Shown: positions 37,781-48,300 of the stretch, piece by piece
Layout: the number at the start of each line of letters is the position of its first letter
Numbering within the stretch: the stretch's first letter is position 1
Assembly (NCBI GenBank): GCA_963802765.1
Contig: CAWDJZ010000007.1
Coordinates: 496,001-560,000 of the forward strand
Direction: 5' to 3'
Length of the DNA stretch: 64,000 nucleotides
From: Gaiellasilicea sp963802765
GTDB taxonomy: Bacteria > Actinomycetota > Thermoleophilia > Gaiellales > Gaiellaceae
Notes under the pieces: model-generated
What the model saw: only the letters and a program-made list of their open reading frames with translations
Database searches by the model: none
Told to the model about the DNA's origin: nothing
Program-made: the position numbers and the translations under genes

Positions 37781-38833
37781 GTGCGGCTCTCCGAGCTCGA
37801 GACGCCGGTGCTGACCGCCGATCTCGACGCGATCGAGCGGAACGTGTCCCGGATGCAGGCCTACTGCGACGAGCACGGGGTCGCGCTGCGGCCCCACATC
37901 AAGACCCACAAGCTGCCCGAGCTCGCCCGGCTCCAGCTCGAGGCCGGAGCGGTCGGGATCACCTGCCAGAAGCTCGGCGAGGCCGAGGTCATGGCCGACG
38001 CGGGCTTCGAGGACATTCTCGTCTCGTTCCCGCTTGTCGGCGAGGCGAAGGCGGAGCGGCTCGCCGCGCTGGCGAGCCGCGTGAAGATGACCGTGGTCGG
38101 CGACTCGGCGGCGGTCGCCGAGGGCCTTTCCCCGGTGCTCGCCCGGCACGGGGTCGAGGTCGACTTCCTGGTCGAGTGCGACACGGGCCTGGGCCGGACC
38201 GGCGTCCAGAGCCCGGAGGAGGCGGCCGAGCTGGCCGAGCTCGTCGACGGGCTCGACGGATTGCGCTTCGCCGGGCTGATGACCTACCCGTCGCTACCCG
38301 AGACGGCGCCGTGGCTCCGGGCCGCGCGCGAGGTGATCGCGGCGCGCGGGCTCTCGGTCGAGCGGGTGAGCGGTGGCGGGACGCCGATGGCCGGACGAAC
38401 GCACGAGCTCGGTGTCGTCGACGAGCTCCGTGTGGGCACGTACATCTACGGCGACCGCGCCTGCATTGCGAACGGCTCGGTGCCGCTCGAGGACTGTGCG
38501 CTGCGGATCGTCGCCACCGTCGTCAGCCGGCCGACGCGAGAGCGGGCGATCATCGATGCGGGGTCGAAGACGCTCACGTCGGATCCGGCGATCGGCGTGA
38601 CCGGACACGGCCTGCTCGTCGAGTACCCGGAGGCGGAGGTGTACGCGCTCAACGAGGAGCACGGGTACGTCGACGTCAGCCGCTGCGACCCTCCGCCCGA
38701 AATCGGTGACCGGGTCACGATCGTCCCCAACCATGCGTGCACGGCCGCGAACATGCACGACGAGATCGTGATGCACCGGAGCGGGGAAGTCGTCGAAACG
38801 CTGCCGACAGCGGCGCGTGGAAAGGTGAGGTGA
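37781..38833 (+). CDS. DSD1/D-threonine-aldolase family PLP enzyme
   Basis: An intact 350-residue fold-type III PLP enzyme. The cofactor lysine is Lys41 (RPHIKTHK), and the C-terminal divalent-metal ligands are His318 and Cys320 (VPNHACTAANMHDE). Other family marks are VECDTGLGRTGV, GLMTYPS and GTYIYGDRACI. Members are D-serine dehydratases, D-threonine aldolases, D-3-hydroxyaspartate enzymes and, to my knowledge, D-glucosaminate dehydratase, all acting on beta-hydroxy D-amino acids. The neighbours (deacylase, RidA, KDG kinase, KDPG aldolase) favour a dehydratase that makes a 2-keto-3-deoxy acid. The GTG start directly abuts the aldolase stop. Confidence 0.88.
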   Translation: MRLSELETPVLTADLDAIERNVSRMQAYCDEHGVALRPHIKTHKLPELARLQLEAGAVGITCQKLGEAEVMADAGFEDILVSFPLVGEAKAERLAALASRVKMTVVGDSAAVAEGLSPVLARHGVEVDFLVECDTGLGRTGVQSPEEAAELAELVDGLDGLRFAGLMTYPSLPETAPWLRAAREVIAARGLSVERVSGGGTPMAGRTHELGVVDELRVGTYIYGDRACIANGSVPLEDCALRIVATVVSRPTRERAIIDAGSKTLTSDPAIGVTGHGLLVEYPEAEVYALNEEHGYVDVSRCDPPPEIGDRVTIVPNHACTAANMHDEIVMHRSGEVVETLPTAARGKVR

Positions 38834-38836
38834 GCG

Positions 38837-39217
38837 ATGAGGAATGCGATTCAACCCGAGGGTCTGGCGCGGCCGGCGGCGCCGTACTCCCCCGTCGTCG
38901 TCAGCGGCGATCTCGTCTTCACCGCCGGGCAGGTCGGGTTCGACGAGTCGGGACAGCTCGTGGCCGAGGACGTCGGTGGGCAGTGCCGGCGGGCGCTGGA
39001 GAACATCCGCACGTGCCTCCAGGCGGCGGGTTGCGATCTGGACGACGTGATCAAGGTGAACGCGTTTCTCACCGACCTCGGCAACTTCACGGCATTCAAC
39101 GAGGTCTACCGCGAGTACTTCGAGGAGCCGTACCCGGTGCGGTCGACTGTCGGGGTCAGCCTGCCGGAGGGCATCCTCGTCGAGATCGAGGCGGTCGCGC
39201 GCGCCCCGGCAACGTAG
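38837..39217 (+). CDS. ridA: RidA family enamine/imine deaminase
   Basis: An intact 126-residue RidA/YjgF protein with the conserved Arg102 in PYPVRSTVGV and the Glu in ILVEIEAVA. RidA hydrolyses the reactive 2-aminoacrylate-like enamines or imines released by PLP dehydratases, giving the keto acid and ammonia. It starts with ATG three bases after the stop of the PLP enzyme, exactly where such a partner would be expected. The region YSPVVVSGDLVFTAGQVGFD is typical. Confidence 0.9.
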   Translation: MRNAIQPEGLARPAAPYSPVVVSGDLVFTAGQVGFDESGQLVAEDVGGQCRRALENIRTCLQAAGCDLDDVIKVNAFLTDLGNFTAFNEVYREYFEEPYPVRSTVGVSLPEGILVEIEAVARAPAT

Positions 39218-39257
39218 GGGCTGGCCTCCTCGCCGCGGCTCTGCGAGACTTCGAGCC

Positions 39258-39377
39258 ATGAAGGGTGCGCAGAAGCCGAAGCACGAAGGCAAGAAGAAGC
39301 CGGCGATGTCGCTGAAGGAGAAGCGCGCCGCGAAGAAGCTCGCGGCGAAGACGCCGGGCCGGATCGTCGAGAACTAG
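39258..39377 (+). CDS. Tiny Lys-rich protein (39 residues)
   Basis: From ATG 39258 to TAG 39377 a 39-residue, very basic protein is encoded. It begins MKGAQKPKHEGKKKPAMSLK and contains KEKRAAKKLAAKTPGRIVEN at the end. About a third of its residues are Lys or Arg. Similar short lysine-rich proteins occur widely in actinobacteria without known function; nucleic-acid binding is plausible. Codon choice is strongly GC-biased, supporting real translation. Confidence 0.6.
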   Translation: MKGAQKPKHEGKKKPAMSLKEKRAAKKLAAKTPGRIVEN

Positions 39378-39537
39378 TCGATCGCGGCATCCCCGCATAA
39401 GACTGCGGCCGTCTGCTGCTACCGTGGTCGCACGGAGCCGACCGGTTCCGTGGAGATCTAGCTTCTCGTTCCTCCTTTTTGGGTTGTTCGAGGTCAGTTG
39501 CATCTCGAACCTGCTCGTACCCAAGGAGTCGAACAAC

Positions 39538-40791
39538 GTGTCACAGTCATTCCAGGAGCTCGGCGTCAGCGCACCCGTCATTCGTGCGCTCGAGGCGGCC
39601 GGCATCGCTCATCCTTTCGCCATCCAGAGCCTCGTCCTGCCGGACGCGCTGGCCGGCCTCGACGTTCTCGCCGAGTCGCCGACCGGCTCCGGTAAGACGC
39701 TCGCCTTCGGCCTGCCGCTCGTCGAGCGGACGGCCGGCTCGACCGCGCGGCCGGGGGCACTCGTCCTCGTGCCCACGCGCGAGCTCGCCGGCCAGGTCGC
39801 CGCCGACCTGCGTCCGCTCGCCAAGGCCAAGGGCCTGCGCGTGGAGACCGTCTACGGCGGCGCCCCGATCGCGGTGCAGATCAAGAAGGCGCGCGACGCG
39901 CACGTCCTCGTCGCGACACCGGGCAGGCTGCACGACCTGATGGAGCGGCGCGCCGTCTCCCTCGCCGACGTCCGCGTCCTCGTCCTCGACGAGGCCGACC
40001 GGATGCTCGACATGGGCTTCAAGCCGCAGGTCGACCGCATCCTGCGTACGGTGCCGGCGAACCGGCAGACGATGCTCTTCTCGGCCACGTTCGACGGCGC
40101 CGTCGCCGAGCTGGCCCGCGCTTATACCGTCACTCCGTCGCACGTCCGGGCGGCGCTGCCCGCAGAAGCGCAGCGGGGCGAGGTGGAGCACGCGTTCGTC
40201 CCGGTCACGCACGAGGACAAGCTCGACCGCCTGGTCGAGCAGCTCGCCGTCGACCGCGGGCTCGCGCTCGTGTTCGTGCGGACGAAGCACGGCGCCGACA
40301 AGCTCACGCGCAAGCTCGAGCGGCAGCACCGGATCAAGGCGGTCGCGATGCACGGCAACCTCTCGCAGAACCAGCGCGAGCGGGCGCTCGCGCAGTTCGA
40401 GTCGGGTCGCGTCTCGACGCTCGTCGCCACCGACGTCGCCGCCCGCGGCCTCGACGTCGACGACATCACGCACGTGATCAACTTCGACCCGCCGCAGGGC
40501 GACAACGACTACGTCCATCGCGTCGGCCGCACAGGCCGCGCCGGGCGCAGCGGCACCGGCGTCACGCTCGTGCTGCCGGATCAGCGGAACGACGTCGGCC
40601 GTCTCGCCACGCGTCTCGGCCACGGCGAGCAGTTCGTCGCCTCCGGGATGTCGGTCGCGACGAAGCCGAAGCCCTCCGGCCGGGCGGCCAGCGGCGGCGG
40701 CGGCGGCGCTGAACTACGAGAGTTCGGCCGGAAGCTCGTCCGGTCGGAACCCGTCATACGTGCCGTCGTGCTCGACGGCGATCAGGCGTAG
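39538..40791 (+). CDS. DEAD-box ATP-dependent RNA helicase
   Basis: A superfamily 2 RNA helicase. The Q motif lies at the N-terminus (FQELGVSAPVIRALEAAGI). Walker A SPTGSGKT is at residues 47-54, DEAD at 151-154, SAT at 182-184 and HRVGRTGR at 327-334. The GTG at 39538 is chosen because AAGGAG at 39521-39526 precedes it; the frame is open to 39424 without coding character. After a glycine-rich tail (SGGGGG) a TGA one base out of frame at 40710-40712 is the likely true end. It sits just before the convergent gene at 40714, so the last 26 codons given here may be artefactual. Confidence 0.9.
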   Translation: MSQSFQELGVSAPVIRALEAAGIAHPFAIQSLVLPDALAGLDVLAESPTGSGKTLAFGLPLVERTAGSTARPGALVLVPTRELAGQVAADLRPLAKAKGLRVETVYGGAPIAVQIKKARDAHVLVATPGRLHDLMERRAVSLADVRVLVLDEADRMLDMGFKPQVDRILRTVPANRQTMLFSATFDGAVAELARAYTVTPSHVRAALPAEAQRGEVEHAFVPVTHEDKLDRLVEQLAVDRGLALVFVRTKHGADKLTRKLERQHRIKAVAMHGNLSQNQRERALAQFESGRVSTLVATDVAARGLDVDDITHVINFDPPQGDNDYVHRVGRTGRAGRSGTGVTLVLPDQRNDVGRLATRLGHGEQFVASGMSVATKPKPSGRAASGGGGGAELREFGRKLVRSEPVIRAVVLDGDQA

Positions 40792-40926
40792 GCGGCCGGC
40801 GTAGCGGTCGCACTCGCTCGCGGGGAAGAGATCCCTGCGTCGGGCCAGCACGTGCCAATCGCCGGGCTCCTCGGACAGCTCCGTGGTGAACGCCCTCGCG
40901 CGGCAGTCGCGCGCGGCGATCTTCAT
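40714..40926 (-). CDS. Small hypothetical protein
   Basis: A 70-residue protein starting at ATG 40926 and reading MKIAARDCRARAFTTELSEE, then RDLFPASECDRYAGRLRLIA. It has the look of a small beta-strand protein and shows normal coding bias. The family was not recognised. It is convergent with the helicase gene and divergent from the DUF2237 gene. Confidence 0.55.
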   Translation of the reverse strand: MKIAARDCRARAFTTELSEEPGDWHVLARRRDLFPASECDRYAGRLRLIAVEHDGTYDGFRPDELPAELS

Positions 40927-41005
40927 GGCGGCCTCCGTCGGGAACGAAAGTCGAAAGAGGCCGGAGATCACGAGACCACAGAGTACCTACGTTACGCTTC
41001 GGTCG

Positions 41006-41389
41006 ATGAGCCGCGATCCGGACGTGAACGTCGTCGGCGGCGAGCTGCTGCCGTGCTCGAACGCGCCGGTGACCGGGTTCTTCCGAGACGGCTGCTGCTC
41101 GACCGGGCCTGAGGACGTCGGCTCGCACACGGTCTGCGCCGTGATGACGGCGGAGTTCCTCGAGTTCAGCCGCCTGGCCGGGAACGACCTCTCGACGCCG
41201 CGGCCGGAGTGGGGCTTTTCAGGGCTCGAGCCCGGCGATCGCTGGTGCGTCTGCGCGGAGCGGTGGCTCGAGGCGCATCGCGCCGGCTACGCGCCGCCGG
41301 TCGTCCTGGGCGCGACGCACGCCCGCGCGCTCGAGGTCGTCCCGATCGACGCGCTGACGGCCTTCGCCGCGACGCCCGATCCGGCCTAG
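41006..41389 (+). CDS. DUF2237 family protein
   Basis: A 127-residue protein matching DUF2237 throughout. The order is NVVGGELLPCSNAPVTGFFR, DGCCSTGPEDVGSHTVCAVM, GNDLSTPRPEWGFSGLEPGD, RWCVCAERWLEAHRAGYAPP and LGATHARALEVV. The conserved Cys cluster (DGCC, WCVC) is intact. The family function is unknown; metal or redox chemistry is possible. Its stop overlaps the convergent membrane protein gene by four bases. Confidence 0.9.
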   Translation: MSRDPDVNVVGGELLPCSNAPVTGFFRDGCCSTGPEDVGSHTVCAVMTAEFLEFSRLAGNDLSTPRPEWGFSGLEPGDRWCVCAERWLEAHRAGYAPPVVLGATHARALEVVPIDALTAFAATPDPA

Positions 41390-42324
41390 GGAAACCGGTC
41401 GCTGCCTGGGTCGAGGTCGAGGCGGCCGCCGTCGCGGCACTCGCTCGGCACGAGGTAGTCGGACGCGGAGCGGGCGAAGGTCGCGTTGTCGGCGAGCTGC
41501 TGGCGCATCATCCGGGCCGCGGTCCGCTCCGAGAGGCCGAGCCGCTCTCCCAGCGAGACCCCGCTCTGGAACGCGTAGCAGTTCGTGACGCCCTCGTCCG
41601 ACTCGCCGCGGAGGTGCCACGCCTCGTGCGCGAGCACGGCGATTGCGCGCGCGGTCTGGCTGAACGGGCCCTCGTCGCCCTCGGTCACGCGGTGGAGCCG
41701 GAAGCAGATCTCGGGCGTGAGAAAGGCGTTCGTGCCGCCGACCTCGGCGAGCCCGTCCGCGTGCTGGACGATGCCGACCGCCTCACCCTCGGCGTCGCAG
41801 TGGACGCGGGCCTCGTGGCCGGCGATCCGGGCCGCTTCCGCGGAGAGCCGCGCCTCGGTGCGTGCCTGCTCGGCCTCGTCCAGGCTGTCCCAGCCGCGGT
41901 CGGGCAGGACGAACAGGGCGATGGCCAGCACCACGAGCCCCGCCACGACGATCGTCCGCAGCCTGAGACCGGGGCCGCGGGTCCGCGGCCGTGGTGCCGG
42001 CCGCTCAACGGGCTCGGCGTCCTCGTCGAGCGTCGGGAGCCAGACCTGCTGACCGTCGACCTCGACGAGCACCGGCTCGAGCCATTCCTCGCCGCCGAAC
42101 TCCTCGATGTCGGTGTCTTGCGGGCCTCGGCGCCGCCGCGGCGGCGCGGTTCCGCGCTCGCGCCAGGCCGAGACGAGGAAGCTGGCCTCGAGTGCGGCGA
42201 GGGCGAGGAAGGGAAGCCAGACCGGGATCCAGTCGCGCAATCCCGGCAGCAGGAACCAGGCGACGACGAAGACGACGGCGGCGAGCCGGAGGAGCTGGGG
42301 CGGTGAGAGACGGTTGTCCTCCAT
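41386..42324 (-). CDS. Membrane-anchored protein with HEAWH putative zinc motif
   Basis: An intact 312-residue protein. Two hydrophobic helices lie near the N-terminus (LLRLAAVVFVVAWFLLPGL; VWLPFLALAALEASFLVSAW). After an acidic cytoplasmic linker comes a third helix (TIVVAGLVVLAIALFVLPD) and an external domain containing AIAVLAHEAWHLRGESDEG and TNCYAFQSGV. HEAWH is an HExxH pattern and Glu/Cys follow nearby, so a metallopeptidase-like domain is plausible. The cellular role is unknown. Its start lies next to the truncated S8 peptidase gene. Confidence 0.7.
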   Translation of the reverse strand: MEDNRLSPPQLLRLAAVVFVVAWFLLPGLRDWIPVWLPFLALAALEASFLVSAWRERGTAPPRRRRGPQDTDIEEFGGEEWLEPVLVEVDGQQVWLPTLDEDAEPVERPAPRPRTRGPGLRLRTIVVAGLVVLAIALFVLPDRGWDSLDEAEQARTEARLSAEAARIAGHEARVHCDAEGEAVGIVQHADGLAEVGGTNAFLTPEICFRLHRVTEGDEGPFSQTARAIAVLAHEAWHLRGESDEGVTNCYAFQSGVSLGERLGLSERTAARMMRQQLADNATFARSASDYLVPSECRDGGRLDLDPGSDRFP

Positions 42325-42359
42325 GCGCGTACTGCCGCAACTGTTATCGGATCGCGACG

Positions 42360-45300
42360 CCGTTGGGGAGCGCCGCGACGGTCAGCCGCGGGACGCTCGA
42401 GCAGCTCGAAGCAGCACCCGGAGGTCGAGAGCATCGAGCTCGACGAGGAGATCGTGCTCCCGGAGGTCGTCTCCGAGCCGCGCCTGCCGACCTGGAGCCT
42501 CGAGAAGGTGAACGCGCCGAAGACCTGGGGCGAGTACGGCTACACGGGCAAGGGCGTCGTCGTCGGCGTGATGGACTCAGGCGTCGACGGCGGTCATCCG
42601 GCGCTGGCGAGCCGCTGGCGCGGCCGCAACGGCGACAGCGAGCGCGAACTGGTACGCGGCGACGGGCGAGAACTACGCGGAGCCGGGCGACGGGCACGGG
42701 CACGGCACGCACGTCACGGCTCGATCGTCGGCGGTGCGCCCGGCGAGATCGTCGGCGTCGCGCCCGACGCCGAGTGGATCGCTGTCAAGATCTTCCGCGA
42801 CACGGGCTCGACGAGCTCGAGCATCATCCACGACGGCTTCCAGTGGATGCTCGCCCCGGGCGGCGACCCGGCGAAGGCACCGAGACGTCGTCAACAACTC
42901 GTGGGGCTCGGCGGCGACGCTGAACACGGAGTTCCTCGAGGACGTGCGCGCGTGGGTCGCGGCCGGGATCTTCCCGGCATTCGCGAACGGGAACGACGGC
43001 CCCGGCACCGGCACGGTCGGCTCACCGGGGAGCTTCCCGGAGTCGTTCGGCGTCGGCGCGACCGACATCAACGACCAGATCGCCTCCTTCTCGAGCCGCG
43101 GGACCGGTCGTCTGGGACGGCGTCCGCTACGTGAAGCCGCAGCTGAGCGCCCGGGCGTGCAGATCACCTCCTCCTGGCCGCGGCAGCTCGGGAGGGCGAC
43201 TACAACACGATCTCGGGCACCTCGATGGCGACGCCGCACCTGACCGGAGTCGTCGCGCTGCTCCTCTCGGCGCAGCCGGACCTGAGCGTCGAGGCGACGC
43301 GGGAGACGCTGCTCGACGAGCGCCCGCACGGCGAGCCGCACATGGGCAAGCTCCCGAACGACAACTACGGCGCCGGCATCGCGGACGCGTACGCCGCGAT
43401 CACGCGCGCGCGCTTCTCGGGGACGCTCACCGGGATCGTCAGAGGCCCGGAAGGCCCGATCGCGGCGCGAGCGTCGCGATCCCGGCGCTCGGCCTCGAGA
43501 CGACGAGCGACGCGACGACCGGCTTCTACGAGCTGCGCGTGCGCGAGGGGACGTGGACGGTCGAGACTCGGCGTACGGCTTCGTCGGCCAGAACGCGCGA
43601 GGTGACGCTCGACGCCGGGCGAGCTCGGACGCGCGACTTCTCGCTCGCTGCGGCCGCCGTGCACACGCTCTCCGGAACGGTCCGCTCCGGCGGCGAGCCG
43701 GTAGCGGGCGCGCGCGTCCGCGTCGACGGACACGCCGCTGCGAGCCCGCGTACACCGACGAGGACGGGCGCGTACTCGCTCGAGGTCGCCGCGGGCGAGC
43801 TACGAAGTGGGCGCGGAGGCGGTCGGGCACGAGCGCGCGACGCAGGAGCGTCGACGCTCGACGGCGACACGACGGTCGACTTCGCGCTCGAACGGCTCGG
43901 CGGCGCGGTCGAGGCCGAGCTGGGCCGAGTACCAGAACAACCCGGCGCGCACCGGCCTCTCGGCCGAGGAGCTCGCGGCCGGCGCGCTGACCGAGTCGTG
44001 GTCGGTCGATCTCGCCGGCCAGATCCTCTTCGCCTCGCCGTCGTCTCCGACGGGCGCGTCTACGTCGCCGTTCGACAACGGGCGCCTGAACGCGCTCGAT
44101 CTCGACGACGGCTCGACGCTGTGGACGTTCACGACGGGCGCGGCGTTCCGCTCGACGCCGGCGGTCGTCGACGGCAGGGTCTACGTCGGCGGCGGCGACA
44201 GCGGCAGTTCCACGCGCTCGACGCGGCGACCGGCGAGACCGATCTGGGCGTACGCGACCGGCGACCGCCTCACGTACACCGCGCCGACGGTGGTCGACGG
44301 CACCGTTACTTCGGCACCGGCTGGGGCGAGGGGAACGGCGGCTGGCTCTACGCGCTCGACGCGGTGACGGGCTCGCTCCGCTGGAAGGCCTTCGTCGGCG
44401 CCCAGATCTACTTCGCGCCTGCGGTCGGCGGAGGCCGCGTCTACGCCGCGAGCTACGACGCGCAGCGGCTAGCCGCCTTCGACGCGGCGAGCGGCGAGAG
44501 AGCTCTGGTCGCTGACGCGCTCCACCGACAGCTTCGCGGCGATGACCGACCTACGACGGCGGGCGCCTCTACGTCGCGACGAACAACTTCGACAGCGGCG
44601 CCGGCAGCGTGCTCGCGGTCGACGCGGCGACCGGCGAGCTGCGACTGGGAGGCCGAAGGACACGGCGACGGCGCCGGCAACGCGCCGGTCGTCTTCGGCG
44701 ACCTCGTCGTCGCCGGCTCGAGCACGAACAACTGGGTCGTCGCCTACGACCGCGCGACCGGCGAGCGTGAGATGGATGCACGGCGATCGGCTCGGCGGTC
44801 TCGCAACAGCCAGCTCGCCGCGGACGGCGTCCTCGTCGGCGGCTCGCAGCAGGACCACCGCGTCTGGGCGCTCGACGCCTACTCGCGGCGAGCTGCTCTG
44901 GGACGACGTCGTCGCGGACAACGTGCTCTCGGCGCCGGCGCTCGCGGACGGCCGCCTCATCCTTGCCGACCGGGCCGGCGGCGTCCACGCCTACGAGTCG
45001 CCCGGGACGGTGGAGGGCACGGTCACCGGCCCCGGACGGCGCGCCGCTGGACGCCGAGGTGCGCGTCGCGCGCGAGCGGCGTCTCGACCCGCACCGACCC
45101 GGCCACGGGCGCGTTCGAGCTCGAGCATCGCCCGGGCGAGTACGTCGTGGAGGCGCTTCGCGTACGGCCATCGACATCGCGAGCGCGCGACGCTGACGGA
45201 TCCGCAGCGGCCAGAGGTTGAGACGCACGACTTCTCCCTCGCAGCCGGTCGCGAGCGGATCGCTCGCGCGGCACCGTCCGGGACGAGGCGCGGCGACGCC

Positions 45301-48300
45301 GCTCGCGGGCGTGCAGCGTCGCCGCTCGCCGGAACACCACTCGAGCCGGCGACGACTGCGGCGGACGGCTCCTTCGCGTTCGCGTCGGTCGCGGCCGGCT
45401 CCTACGAGCTGACCGCCCGGCTGGGCGGCTACGTCCCGTTCGCCACGGATGTAACGGTGGCCGCCGGCGAGGAGACGGTCGTCGCCGGTGACGCTGCAGC
45501 GCTACGAGATCGCCGTCACGGGCGATCACCAGGGTGCGCTCACGCGCTCGCTCGATGGCGAAGGGCTACCGCGTCGAGGCGACGACGATCGCCGCGATCG
45601 CCGACCGGCCGGGCGACTACGCGCGTGATCGTCGCGAACGGCTCGCAGGACGACCCGGGCGAGGAGGTGTTCCGAGCGCTTCGTCGCGAACGCCGACGCG
45701 GCCGGGGTCGAGCGTTGATCTTCCTCGACACCTGGGGGATCAGCTACGGCTCGCTGCTGCACCTCTCGCGGTATACCGGCGATCCGGCCGACGACAGGCG
45801 AGCGGCTTCAACGATGGCGAGATCAGCTTCGTCGCGCGCAGACGAGCATCCGCTCACGGACTGGGCTCACGGTCGGCGAGCGGGTGGATGCGCTCGCGCG
45901 CGAGACCGAGTACGCGTGGTCAGCGGCTACGCGCGGCCGCTCGGTCGCGGACGTGTACGTGGGCGAGCAGGGCCGGACCGTCGGCTCGGCGATCGGCTAC
46001 GAGCCACGTACGTTCGGCAGCGTCCACGTGCTCCTCTCGCTGCACGGCGCGAGCCCGTGGACGGGGCCGACGAGCGGCTGGACGAACGCTGCGGCACGTG
46101 TCTTCGACAACGCGATCGGGTACGCGCTGGACGTCGAGTTTCGGCGCGGCCGCCGGTACGGTGACCGACGCGGCGAGTGCTCCGCTCGCCGCGTCAAGGT
46201 GACCGTCGTCGAGACAGGCGAGAGCACCGATCGCGGCGGCCGACGGCACCTACCGCCTGCTCCTGCCCGCCGGCTCGCTACACGCTCCGCTTCGAGCGGG
46301 TCGGCTATACGCCCGCAGGAGCGTCGCGGTCGACGATCGCAGACGGCGAGACGACGACGCGTCGACGCGCAGCTGGCCTCGAGCTGGGCTCGGCGCCGTC
46401 ACCGGTGATCGTGACGGAGCGCCGCGGGCGGCGCTCCGATCGCGGGAGCCGCGTGTCGAGGTGCTCGGGAGCGGCCCGCGCCGCTGCCACGACCGGTGCC
46501 GACGGACGCTTCACCGATCGACGGCGTTCCAGGCGGCACCTACAGCGTCGAGATTGGCGCGACCGGCTTCGGCACCAGAGTCGTCGAGAACGTCGTCGTC
46601 GCCGACGGCGCGGCCACCGAGATCGACTGTCGAGCTCGACGCCTGCCCTCCGCGTCGCCGTGCTCGGCGACCACAACGGCACGATCACCGCGTTCCTGAA
46701 CGCGAACGAGATCGACTGCTACGGCCACCGGCTGGGAGGCGATCGACGACGCTCGGAAGACTACGACGTCCTGATCCTCAACAACCCGACCGACCCCGGC
46801 GAGGCCGCGTTCAAAGCGCACCTCGCAGCGCTCGACGCGGCCGGCAAGAGCGCGATCTTCATCGAGTACGCGCTCAGCTCCGTGCGGCGGCGTCCGCCTC
46901 TTGCGCAATCACCTCGGCGACCCGGCGGCGCGCGACTTCGTCTCCTCCGACGGCGACCCCTTCTTCGAGCCGACCGTCTCCGGCCATCCGCTCTTCGCCG
47001 GGCTTCCGGAGGGCCGGATCCAGGTTCTCGCCGGCGACGAGTGGGGCGCGTACTTCACCGGCTACTCGGGGATCGAGCTGGCGCGCTTCGGGACGAACGA
47101 GCTCGGCGTGCTAGGTGACCGGCGCGGCCTACGAGCCGCGGACGCCGACGAGCGTGCGGCTGTTGCTGGGAGGCGCTCGGGGCGAGCACGCTCGCGAGCC
47201 CGGCTGCCGGTTGGACGGAGGACGGGAAGCGCGTCTTCCTGAACGCCGTCCGCTGGGCGGCGGCGCCCGGCCTCTCGGCAGTCGCGGGCCGCGTCACGGA
47301 CGCCGAGCGGCGAGCCGATCGCGGGCGCCACCGTCCGGATCGCAGAGACGGGTCTCTCGACCGCAGATGCGGCGCCGACGGCAGTTACGAGCTGCCGCAT
47401 GCCGCCGGGCTCGTACACGCTCGAAGTGAGCGCGTTCGGCTACGTCGCCCGGAGCCTGCCGGTGGCGCTAGACGGCGAACGAGGTGACGCAGCTCGACGT
47501 CGAGCTCGCGCTCACGAACGTCGGGCACCGTCGACGGGGACAATTACGAGCGCGGGCGACCTCTCGCCGCAGGCCGAGCCCGGCGACGCCGTTGGCCGGG
47601 AGCGACGGTGCGTCTGGTCGGGAGGCCGCGCAGACGACCACGACCGCGGACGACGGCTCCTACACGCTTGACGAACGTCGAGCCCGGCACATACACACTC
47701 GAGATCGAGGGCCGCCGGCCACGTGCGCTTCCTCGTCGAGGGCGTCGTCGTCACGGGCGGCGAGACGACGCGGCGCGACGTCGCGGCTCCGCTCCTCCCC
47801 GAACGTGGGCGTGATCGACGACTGCCAGCAGAACGACGGGTGCACCGACAAGATGAAGGGCTACCTCGACCGAGTGGGGCTACCTGCCCGAGGAGATCGG
47901 CTGGGGCGACACGGAGCGGCTGGCGGAGCTCGACTTGGTCGTTGCGAACCTCGGCGACTTTCCGCGCCTCGATCCGGGCGCCGCGGGGCTGGCAGCGTTC
48001 CAGGACGCCGCGAACCGCGCGCACGTGCCCGTGGTCTGGCTCGAGCAGTTCCAGCGCGGCTCGATCCGGCACCTGAGCCAGTACGAGGGAGAACCCGGCG
48101 ACAGTCGGCGAGGACCGCACGAGCGGGATCGTCGAGGCTGAGATCGTCGCCGCCCATCCGCTCACCGCGGGCTTCGCGCTCGGCGAGCGCGTGCCGATCA
48201 TCGAGTCGAACGGCGAGCACACGTGGTTCAACGGCTACTCGGGCACGACGGTGGCCAACCTGCGCACCGGCAGCGACGGCGTGCGCGGGATCGGCGATCG

